Source: Mugil cephalus (Eukaryota; Chordata; Actinopteri; Mugiliformes; Mugilidae). Taken from it: 64,000 nt of DNA. The stretch spans positions 13,251,001 to 13,315,000 of the forward strand of contig NC_061779.1 in the NCBI RefSeq assembly GCF_022458985.1. The letters are read 5' to 3'. The notes under the pieces were generated by a model, which was not told where the DNA came from, searched no databases, and saw nothing but the letters and a program-made list of their open reading frames with translations. This document shows, piece by piece, positions 40,245 to 52,200 of this stretch (its first letter is position 1; each line of letters opens with the position of its first letter). Made by a program: the position numbers and the translations under genes.

Positions 40245-43200
40245 ATGAGGAGATATTTCAAAGAAATCAGCATCTTCCTGCATCTGATAGGTGAGTGTAA
40301 TATCGGGCACATATCTCACATAAGATTTCCTCCGATACTGTTCTATAGCTGTTTTCATATTGTTGCATTTTGTGTGTCCAGCCTGCGTGGCTGCAGCGAC
40401 GGGGAGATGCAGTCTGTTCGGGCGACACCACGTCCACACATTCGATGGGGTTTTATATGAGTTTCCTGGAGACTGCAGCTACTTTCTGGCCGGAGACTGC
40501 AATCATCGCTCCTTCAGTCTGCTGGGTGAGTCACAGTCAGACAGTTTAATAAAGAAATAAAAACACACACACACACACACACACACAAAAAAAAAAAAAT
40601 AGATTAGAATTCTAATATGAGGCATAATGCTTATCCTGTGTGGTGCAGAGCGTAGGCACTGAGATGTGTGTACTAAAACAACAATAAAACTTCAGTCTTT
40701 GTTTTTTCAATTTTGTAAAATTTTGCACATGCAGGTGACTTTGTCAATGGCAAAAGAGCTGGAGTCACTCTATTTCTCGGGGACGCCTTTGAGTTGCACC
40801 TGTCTGTAGACGGAATTCTCTCACAGGGAGAAAACAGGTAAAGTAATAGGATATTGAAGATCTCCTGCAAAAGACCTAGAGAAAAAGCTCTTGTGGTTTA
40901 GATACGTAGAACTGATGTCGTCTTGTTTGCAGGCTGTCTCTGCCCTACGCGTCGCACTCTGTGTTCGTGGGCTCAGAGCTGGGGTCCTACAAGCTCTGGA
41001 GTGAGGAGTTTGGCTTCACTGTCACCATTGATAACGCGGCCAACATCGCCTTGACACTGACCAAACACCACGCCAACCGCACATGTGGCCTCTGCGGCAA
41101 CTTCAACGCTGTGTCAGCTGACGAATATACTGCTCAGGAAGGTATATGGGGAAATGGTCTGTGCGGTGGGATATGTGTGTGTGTTTAAGGTTAGGAGCCA
41201 GGGAGAGTTCATTATTATTGCTGGAATCAAGCAAAGGATTTGAGTCACCGGCATTCAGCCACAGGAAGAATAGCAACTGAGTACAGGAAAAGATAACACG
41301 GTACAAGAAAGCAAAACACTCAGGGGTGGTGGGATGAGATTAACGGGATATCTGTCAACCATGTGTGCTTCTGTTTTCAGGGTTCCTTACAGAGGACAGT
41401 TATGACTTTGCAAATTCGTGGGCTGTGAAGGGAGCTGATCAATCTTGTCGTCGCGTCTCCAATCCCTCCCAGTCCTGCAACAGCACAAAGCAGGCTTCAT
41501 CGGTGAGAGGACAAACGATGCACACACACAAACACCTAGAAGGGTGTCATTTGGTAAGGACGTCCTTTCATGTGGTATGCAGACACAAGTGAGGAACGGC
41601 AAGATCTGAGCCATTGATTTTTAAGTGAATTTACTCTGCGGAAGCCAGCATTCCTTTCTTTTTGATGTCTACTCATTTGACTTTGAGTCATATTTTTATG
41701 AATTCAGCTGAAGCAGAAAGCTGATTGCTGAAACTGTGTGAAATGTATAGTGATCTTTACTTATAAACAGGATTAAAACAGGATTTGCCTTGCAAACACT
41801 AAATTTTGGTGGCGTTGATGGCTTTGGGATTAAGGCGGCATCACCTGTCATACATTATCCATTTCCTTCTCCCCCTCTATTTAAGACACTATCTAATAGA
41901 GATAGCATCGCAGTATTGATACGGTATATACTCAAAGTGCTCTTAGACTTAGACAGACTTTAATGATCCACAAGGGAAACTGCTTGGTCATAGTAGCTTA
42001 GCTTTGTTTCAAAAAGATGAGATTATAACGTATAAGAGAAGTTCTGTAACGTTCACTGTGGGAGTGGAGCTGAATCAGTCTGCTGGAGAATTCCCTTCGC
42101 TGCCCCTCTAATGTTTGGTGCAGTGGATGGGATAGATTGTCCACAATAGAGAGCAGCTTGTCCTGTGTCCTCCCGTCTCTCTACGAGACACTGAGACTCC
42201 CTACCGATCGCATGTCCTGCCTTTCGGATCAATTTGTTGATCCGACTGACGTCGTTTTTGCTGGTACTACTCCCCCCAACAAACCAGCAAAGTATGAGGC
42301 AAAGTGTGAGTGCTTCAGTGATGAAGAGAACTCTTTAAAAAATAAACAGCTGGTGCTGAGACAGATCTGACAGGTCTGGTTGCAGTTTTGTGACGTGTCT
42401 CATCTTTGTAGGTGGACTAATGTGGAATAAGCAGCTAGGGAACATTTTGCACCACAGAAACACCTGCAGGTGTGAAAACTGTACAAACTACACGTTAATG
42501 TGAATCTATTGGATGTCATCAGTTCTTCTCTTTCACTAACAGCAAAACACACAGCATGTTCTCTGTGTCTCTGTATAGGAGGAAATGCAGTATAGTTTAT
42601 TCTTGATTGCATTGTGTCGCGTCTATAGATGGGCTCACAGCACGGCACAAAAGCAAAGACTTTGCTTTGTCTTGTACTCAGACTTATCAGAGCGTAGAGG
42701 GAGCTGAGTTGCTCATTCCTCAGTTATCTGCTAGTTCTAAACCTTGAAGCTCTGCAAGAATGTGAATTATTATTGAGGAACCTTCAGGATAACATGACCA
42801 GACATTCGTGTCCTTTGATCCAGTCAGCGTTGCATGATTGAAGAGCTGAGTATGTGTAAAACTTTTCCATTACAGTCCCCCATTTGAGTATTTCATGCTC
42901 ACATAATTCACAGTTTTACGATGCAAATCACTTACCATTCAGTATATGAGACTACCTTTAGAAAAAAATAACTGGAGTAAAATTATACTGCCGCAGATAA
43001 TCAGTGCCGTGAGTATACTGGAAATATCATTATCAAATTGTCTTTCAGTGAGCTGTGACAGTGGAGGTTATTTGATTATACAGAGCGATTATTATCAGTG
43101 TTAACGTTCTTGTAGACAGCTAGTAAGTAACCTCCTAACCTTTGAGCAATGAACATATGTAATAAACCCAGAAACAGAAAGAGGGGCAGGAAGAGGATCA

Positions 43201-46200
43201 TACACTACAATTACAAGAAAGGCCTTCTCTCTATATTCAAAAACTTGTGTTGAAGTGTTACCTCCTCCAAAGCTTTGTTTTGCCTGTGTGTGTTTGTGTA
43301 GGTATTGTCCGGCTGCAGTGTGTTGGAGACCTCCAGCGTCTTCCTCCATTGCGCCCACCTTGTATCTCCCGATGCGTTCCTGTTGCTGTGCCAGAAGGAG
43401 GCTTGCCACTGTGACCAGAAGGGGGGCGGAGAAGACTGTTACTGTCCAGTCCTGTTGGAGTACGCTCGCACATGTCACGCTCACGGGATTCTTCTCCACG
43501 GCTGGCCGGAGGAAAGCCGGTGCTGTAAGTCTGTCAGCCTCTAAAAAAAGCAAACGGCATGTGACGTCCACTTCCTAAATATGTGTTTTTTGGGAACACA
43601 GTCCCTAAGTGTCCAATTGGGATGAGGTACAGTGAATGCACCAAGTCCTGCTCTACAACCTGCCACAGCCTCAACATCCAGGAGGTCTGCAAGGACGAGT
43701 GCATCGACGGCTGTACATGCCCCGGTAACTCCTCACTCGCTAGCCCTTATCTCTTTCCTGTTGTTTCCAGTAATAACACGGTGTGTTTGCGTGTTTCAGC
43801 TGGCAAAGTTTTGGACGGTAATCGCTGTGTGGAGGTATCTCAGTGTTCCTGCGCACACATGGGTCGCCATTTCCCACCAGGGTCCACCATTTCTCAGGAC
43901 TGCAACACCTGGTGAGAGGGCAGGACATGCACAAAGAAATAAGCACATAAATGCAACACAATGTATCCTATTCTCAAATGCTTCTTTTACGCAGCGTGTG
44001 TCGTCACGGTTCCTGGGAATGTACCAACGAAGGCTGCCCTGGTAAGAGATACGCAGTCATCAGCTACACATTGCACTGTTGAAGAAGTGATTGGGGTTAT
44101 TTTTATTTGATATCATATCTTTGGTGTCTGTGTGTAGGTGAGTGCTTGGTTGTTGGCCAGTCTCACTTCAAAACCTTTGATAACAAGTTCTTCACCTTCA
44201 CCGGCCACTGTCAGTACCTGCTGGCGAAGGACTGCACATCTAACGACTTCTCTGTCATAATTGAGAACGTACAGGTAGTTCAAAAACAGATTAAGTAACG
44301 TGTTTTTCTCCTAGATAAATTGCACATGAAATTGCCCAGTACTTTGTCCGTCACTCTTGTGTGTCCAGCTGCGTGTAATTCATTGCGTTTTCGGTTGTGT
44401 TGTGTTGTGTTTCAGTGCGCGGATGATCAGGAGGCCGTGTGCACACGCTCAGTGACACTCAACCTGCCCTCGCTGGAGGACATGACGGTGAAGCTGAAGC
44501 ACGGAGGACTTGTTTCTGTCAACAGCATGGACATCCAGACTCCGATGCATCATGGTATGCTGCTAAAGCAGATTTGAATGTATTACACTGTAAAGACGCA
44601 TCTGCACAAACACAAAGTCACATCCAAAAGTCAACTTTCCTGTCTTTGTAAATTTCTTGAGGTAATTTGCGTGATTTCACGCAATATATTAACTTTAGCT
44701 GTTCTGCTGCCCATTTCTGCATTTTTACAGGCCGTCTGCATATCCAGAGATCTGTTCAGTCTTCTGTACATGTGAGGTTTGGCGATGACCTTCGTCTGGA
44801 CTGGGATGGGCGAGGCCGCGTGCTCCTAAAGGTTCATTTCGCCTAGTTTGATAAAGATGTCGTTGGTTGTGATTCTAAGGTGAAAAATTTGAGTGTGTAA
44901 CTGTGCTGAATTGTGTCTACCTCTCCAGCTCGGACCAAGGTGGGCAGGGCGGACCTGTGGTCTCTGTGGTAACTACAATGGCAACCAAGGCGACGACTTC
45001 TTGTCTGGTTCTGGACTCGTAGAGGCGGGTCCTCAGGCGTTCGGCCAGGCCTGGGCGATCAATGGGGAGTGTGAATCCACTCACAAGCATGAGAGTGACC
45101 CATGTGCAACTAACCCCAAAAGAGGTACAGACATAGACACGGGCACACAGTGTATCACCTGGGAACTGATTAAACGCTGACCTCTATTCTTCTGATGCTT
45201 TTCAGTGCGTTTTGCAGAAGAGGCGTGCGCCGTGATGATGTCAGCCGTGTTCAGCCCGTGCCACTTCCTGGTGAACCCGGGTCCGTTCCAGCGGTTCTGT
45301 CGTTTTGACGTGTGTGCGTGCGGGGACGGCGAGGTGTGCCTCTGCTCCGCTCTGTCTGCTTATGCAGCCGCCTGCGCTGCCAGAGGAGTGCTGCTCAACT
45401 GGAGGTCTCCTTCACTCTGTGGTAACTCTCGCACTTAATGCATTTTACGGCTGTTCGTTCATGCGCCAGTAAACATACAAACATTTCACTCCATTTTTAG
45501 ACAGGACAATAATTGTGGCATGTGCAAATGTTTCGGCAACCAGCAAGCGCTCAGAAAATTGTCCTGTTGTATCAGTTAGACTCTATTTCAGTTGACTCTC
45601 TTAACAGGCTGCAGCACATTTGCATCCAGAATTTGTTCCCCCCACATGTTCAACGAGTCCTTTGCCATAGGCACATAGGCATACTGTGGCCTACTGTATT
45701 TCCATCAGCCATGCAGATAGATATGTAAATGTTCTTTGGTGATTGTAACCAAAGAGCCTGGTTATTATCAGGACTCTCCTCCACAGCACATTTTTTTTTC
45801 CAAAACAGCTCTGGCTTATCCAGATGTGACTTTGCAAAATTTAGATTCAAATCTTAGTCATTATGCAAGAGCAGTGTTTCTTTTTGATGACACTCCGTAG
45901 CTGTGCATGAGAACTGAGCGAACCACCACCCATGTGTCACCCAAACCGACCAGTAAGTCATGTGAGGTTTTTGCTTTCCTTTCAACTCAGCAGACCTATA
46001 ATTTTATCTGGGAGATTTCTTGGTCTTTTAGATCTGAGTAATCATCAACCGATGGAGTCCTAATTTAGGCCTGACGAGTTGATGAAGTTGAACTTGCTCA
46101 GACTAATTACTGGTTGTTGTGTTTAAATACAATTATATTGCATATTAAGATAAAAATGCCTTAACCTTTTAAAACTGAACGAATCGCCTACTGTAATTAC

Positions 46201-49200
46201 CGTAACTCACAGTAGTTTGCGCCACAGTATTCAAAGTGTGAACACTGGGAAGTTGTACTCTCAAGGGTATAATTAACTTCCTTCCTAACTACCAACAAAT
46301 TCCTCCAAACAATTCTCTCCTGTCCATTGTCCATTGATGAGTTACGGTAATTCGAATACCGTAGGCCTTTTTTTTTTTTTTATGCACAGGTGGATGTTTA
46401 TATCTTAAAAGGTTAACATGCGTAACTTAACTGATAGCTTGCCCCCTTTACACGTGCTGCTTTCAGAGCTGAAGTGCCCCGGTGACCAGGTGTACGAGGC
46501 GTGTGGGACTGCATGTGACCGGACATGCCGCGGCCTATCTGGGGCCGAGGGCGGCTGTGATGGGGAGAGGGTGTGTGAGGAGGGCTGCTTCTGTCCCCCT
46601 GGGAAGTACATGAGCGACTCCGGAGAATGTGTGACCGCTGACATGTGCACCTGCCTGCACGATGGACAGCTCTACCAGCCTAACGACGTCTATGCAGATC
46701 ACAACAGCATTTGGTCAGTCACCTAAAACTGCATGTGCAGAAATGATCTTGAAAATAATTCTGTTGCATTTGATTTGATTTTAATTTTTTTATCGATCTT
46801 CTGGTCTTGTCTCTAGCTACTGCGAGAAGGGCGCCATGCATTGTAGCTCCAGTGAAATGTCGTCATTGCTGTCTGACCTCTTCTATGACGACGACGTGGC
46901 GCCATCCAGAGGTACAATAATAACTTTTTTGTTATCACCATGTCTTGAATCCTTAAACTCGTCGATTTCGGGATATGATCGCCAAAAACAAGCACTTGTG
47001 TTTTTGTGCACGCAGAGCGACGGTCGGCTCAGTGCCCTCCGCCACTTGTCCGTGGCGAGTGTGGTTCAGGAGAAAAGGGCCTGGAGTGTGCCAGAACCTG
47101 CCAGAATCTGGATCTCCCTTGTGTCAGTCTCACCTGCATCCCCGGCTGCCTCTGTCCACCTGGCACTGTGAGTGTGTGCACGTGTGTTTGTGTGTTGGTG
47201 TGTGTGTCAGTGAGTCGTAGAGAAAGCAGCAAAGACTTAAAGTAGAACATTCTGATTGATTAGAGGATCGATTTCAGGTACGTCACCGCAGAGACTGCAT
47301 TAAACCGGAGCAGTGTCCCTGTTACCATAACAACAGGCCATATGCAGTGGGCCAGACCATCTCTGTGGACTGCAACACCTGGTAATGTAATATAACGGCG
47401 CGCCTATGTGTTTATGAAGACGGACTATCTGCTTGCTTGACGGGCTTTCTGTTGTGCAGCGTGTGCGAGAACAGGAAGTGGCACTGCACAGAGAAGGTGT
47501 GCGACGGCGTGTGTCGCACAGTTGGGGAGAGGCATTACATCACTTTTGATGGCTTCAAGTACTCCTTCCCCGGCCTCTGTCAATATGTCCTGGTCCAGGT
47601 AAGAGGTCCAAAAGGTGCCCCAGAGTGTGGTGTGCACGCATGAATTTATTTCCCTCTGGTTATCCTTTTCCAACTTGAGTAATTTTCTACGTTCACCGTT
47701 GTTATTAGGATATGTGTAACGGGGAGGAGGGTTCCTTCAGAGTGCTGGTGGAAAATGAGGCCTGTGGAATTGTGGGACATCGATGTGCAAAAGCTGTCAA
47801 CATTTTCTACCAGGGTGGGTTAATCATACTGCAGGAGGGAGAGGTAAGTCACTCTCAAACACACATTCACACATATATTGTGTCATTCACAAAACGCACG
47901 GCACCAAAAGACACCAAGAATATAATCGCAGAGCTATTTTCAAATGCTCGTCATGTTAAATATGTAAGTGCACTTGTCTGTCGCATAATATCAGTATGTA
48001 TTGCAATTTTGTAAAGCAGCAGACGTCATCACACATAATTAAAAGGTGCGCGTCTCCCTGTCTGACACGTTCATATTTTATATTCTTTTTACACAGGCAG
48101 TGTGAGAACTGACTTAATCTAGCCAGAACTGTGAAATCATCCCTCTGTCTCGCAGGTGAAAATGAAGAAGCCGGTGCCGCAGGGCTCACAGGTGGAGATT
48201 ATCCGATCTGGTCAGTTTTACACTCTGCTGCTCGGGAAACACATTTCCCTCAGCTGGGACAAGGGAACTCGACTCTTGGTCCACATCTCACCTGCGTACA
48301 GGGTACTGATGCATTATAGTACTACTACGACACTCATTTTATTCACACTGCTTTGTATTAAACATGTCCCCTGGTGTTTCTTACTGTTGTTTTTTTTTTA
48401 GGGGCGAGTGTGCGGCCTGTGTGGGAACTTCGATGGGAACGTCAACAATGATATGATTAGCAGTAACAACCAGCTGGAGGTGGACTCTTCACACTTCGGG
48501 AACTCCTGGAAGGTCGTTCCCAGCTGTGCTGATGTAAAACAGGTAAAGTCTAGTCTTAGATTACAGGGTCTGTTTGCTCAAATTACTGCCTAATGTTTTC
48601 TCCGAGTTTCCTTTAAAACTGCTTTCTGCCGATGAAGTGGCAGTTTGTTTTTATCGACAAATTTCAGATTGTACTTCAGAAACGCACATTAGAGATTCAC
48701 TGAAACCAAAGCACAATAAAATTTAGTGCAGCATAAAAAAACATCTTTACACATTTTTTTTATGCTGCAATTCTAGTTAGTTTTAATTTAATATTTCAAA
48801 TAAACCTTAAAATATAATTAGAAGCATCGATTGCATTGTTGCTCTAAAACCCCTTGGCACTAGTAGTGGAAAAGATATTCTACAGTACATTAACAAAGAG
48901 ATTAAACTGTAACAACAATTTGTGTTTCTGCTTCAATACATAGATACCTGGACCCTGCAGCGACAACATTGTCAGGCTGGTAACGGTGGAGCAGTCGTGC
49001 CGTGTGATCACTGGTCCCCTCTTCAAAGAATGCAACGTCCAGGTGAGCGTGGTGACAGGCGCTCTGCACGTCTCAAGGCACTCCACACACTCACTTCTCC
49101 CTGCGCCGTCTCCCGTGTGTCTTTAGGTGGATGCAGAGCCGTATGTAGATATGTGCGTGGAGGCGGCCTGCTCGTGCCCGTCAGTCGGCGACTGCGCATG

Positions 49201-52200
49201 TTTCTGTGATGTCATCGCGGCCTACGCGCAGGCTTGCTCAGAGAGGGGCGTATCTGTCAGCTGGAGATCCAACGATCTTTGCCGTGAGTGTGAAAAATTC
49301 CTCTGACTGTTACGAAAATAGGTTGTGGCAAGCTCAACGGTATCTTGGAAGCTGTCAAAATCAAGTGGCAAGTTAAAAGAGCACAAATGCAGCAGTGTTA
49401 TCGCTCCTTTTGCTGTACTTCATGGTTTTATTTTGCCATACCATACGTTCTGAATGTTCAAGATCTTAGTTCTAGCATTAGGTTCTTTTTTCTCATTCAA
49501 ATGAACTTTTCATCTGATATCAGAGTTCTGTAAAACATGTGTAGTGGGGTGGAAATTACTGTGATAAGATAATTAATTAACATGTTCTCAAATGCAGGCT
49601 ACAAGTTTGTCCCAGTGTCAATAATATTACTTTAACTTTCACTCACTAACTTTGCTTCCTTAGCCATGAGCTGCGAGGAGCTGAACCCTAAGATTCCAGG
49701 TGTGGGGGAGGAGTTATGCCAGTGGAGGTACAACACCTGCGGCCCTGCTTGTCCAATAACATGCCAGCACCCAGATCCGCTCCACTGTTCGCTGTCATGT
49801 GTGGAAGGCTGCCATGCCTACTGCCCCCCAGGTGCCAAGAAATTCTAACCAGCCAATGCAGTATCTACTTTACACACAGCATAGATATGATTGGATAGAT
49901 TCATTTACAAATATTCAAAAGGTTGGGGTCCGTTTAACTTTAGCCTTTATCTTTTCAGGCCAAATACTGGACGAGGTGGCCATGCGGTGTGTAGATCCCT
50001 CTCAGTGTCATCTGTGTATCCATGAGGGTCAGAGAATCTCCCATGGCAACAAGGTCATCCTGAACCACGATGACCCTGACCACTGCAAGATATGGTGAGG
50101 CCGCCTCAAAACATTCACATATTTGAGATTTTACCTGAATGCTTTGCAGTTTAATTTTAATAAAAATCTGTCTCTTCTGAAGTCATTGCTACAACAACTC
50201 CCTGAGCTGTGAAGCTTGCACCTCCCTCACCGTGTTCACCACTCCCACACCAGAGCCTTCCTATGCCTCCTTCACCACCCTGCCCTTCTCCACCTTGATG
50301 CCGGAGGGCACGTGTGACCGTGCCATGGATTTGGCTTTCTTGCTCGATGGTTCAGACACCCTGAGCGAAGAAGAATTTCTAGCAACCAAAGAGTTCATAC
50401 TGGGAGTGGTTGAACGTTTCCGAATGGGCTCGGCTCACACTCGGGCCACAGTGCTGCTTTACCACTCTGGTGTCAAAACATATGATCTGCAGGTACCCAA
50501 CGCAATGCTTGGCTAAGAAATATATGAGCTTTTCACTCAAGGTCTTCACCTCTTCGCTTGATGTTCTTGTTTCTCTCACTACTTTAGGTTCAGAAGTGGC
50601 TGTTTAAGAAGACTGTCCGGGAACTTCACTACACAGGAGGAGATGCGGCTTTCTTGGATGAGGCTGTAAAATATCTGGCTATCAACATCTATGACAAGAA
50701 TAAGCGCGAGAACGCCGGCCGCATTGCCATCATCTTGACCGCCAGTGCCAACCCTCGGGCGGTCCGCTCCATTGTCAAGATGCTTCGTAAGAAAGCCATC
50801 ACCACGCTGACAGTGGCACTGGGTCCTGAGGTTGACATGGGCCAAATCAATGACATCACCAAGGCCAACCCAGACAACAGGGCCTATGTGCTGAGCAGCA
50901 CAGCCGAGCTGTCTGATCGTCTGTTGGAGCTAACAGATTACCTCTGCACCTTGGGAATGGAGCCTGAGGTGGCGAAACCTTCGACACCAAAGTCCACACC
51001 GAGTAAAACCACCATGACCACCACTACCCCATCCCCTCGTCTCCAGCCAAGCCCCACGCAACATCTCCCCAAAACTCCCGCAACAACCGCTGCCTCTGGC
51101 CTGTCTCCCACCACCACATCGCCGCCCTCCGTGTCCCCAGCCAAAGATGTGACGTTCATCCTGGAAGGCTCTGACTCCGTCGGCGAGGTAAACTTTAACA
51201 AGACGCTTGTCTTCCTGGAGGAAGTTATCTCAGAGCTGACAGAGGAGGAGGAGCACATTCGCATCACCGTGATTCAGTACTCAGTGACGGTCACCGTGGA
51301 GATCAGTAAGTGGGAACTGAGACGGCAGAGAACGCAACTGCTGCAGCGGCTGAGAGAGATTCGCTGGAGAGGTGGAAGTCAGACGAACACACACACCGCC
51401 GTCACTACGACTGTTCAAGAACTGGCAACGGTCCGGCCTTCGCAGGGTCCCACCCCTCCTCAGCTGGTCTTCCTCGTGACAGAGAACCCTCCTACTGACA
51501 CAGTGACGCGTCCACCAACTACAAGCACGCAAACGCACGTGTACCCCATAGGCGTTGGACCAAAGGTACATGACGTTGACTTGCTGCCATTCAGCGCCCC
51601 TCAACGCCCGCTGATGGTGGATGACTACAACCATTTGAAGACCCTGGTGCACCAAGTAGTCAATATCACACGTACCACAGTCAGGCCCCGCTTACCTACA
51701 CTACCACCCCTAGTCCTCCCAACGCACTCCAGCCTGCCGTCCTCAGGTAACAACCAACCCTTTCATATTCGTTAGTCAGTACACAATGAAAACTTAGCCT
51801 GTTCTGACGTTTAAACCTGTCTTTGCACAGTGCCATGTGATAAGCCGATGGATGTGCTGTTCTTGCTGAAGGCTGGAGAGCAGTTTACGGACATGAAGGC
51901 GTTTGTCAAAGCTTTCATTAGCAAGTCTGACATAGGTAGGTGTGACCCAGACCCTCAATACACTTCCTGGAAATAATATGCACTGCTTTTGACTGATTTT
52001 TAACTTTCTACCCTCGCATCACATGTTGACATGTCGTTTGGGGGACAGAAAATATGATGGTTTCATAAAGTCTTTGCCTTTAAGGTCAATATGTTTCTAT
52101 TATTACAGTACATATAACATGTAAGAACAATGTCCTTGTGTTGAACAGCAATTTGGAAAATTACTGTGTGCTCACCCAGTGTCTACTAGTTATTTATAGT

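Larger units (their letters stand above)
40245..47023 (+). other. vwf: VWF signal peptide and D1-D2 propeptide, ending at furin site
   Basis: Exons 40245-40290, 40382-40525, 40735-40837, 40933-41141, 41381-41502, 43302-43524, 43602-43724, 43800-43911, 43995-44041, 44138-44274, 44416-44554, 44731-44831, 44929-45124, 45206-45421, 46467-46713, 46817-46911, 47016-47023. The D1 CGLC motif is at 41084-41095 (residues 149-152) and the D2 CGLC at 44956-44967 (512-515); these are needed for disulfide multimerisation. RERR, split by the intron 46912-47015, ends at 47023, matching the human RSKR position (residue about 756). Confidence 0.94.

Noticed and set aside
43101..43571. 156-codon minus-strand open frame
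   Set aside because: Antisense shadow of the vwf C8 exon at 43302-43524; no independent similarity.
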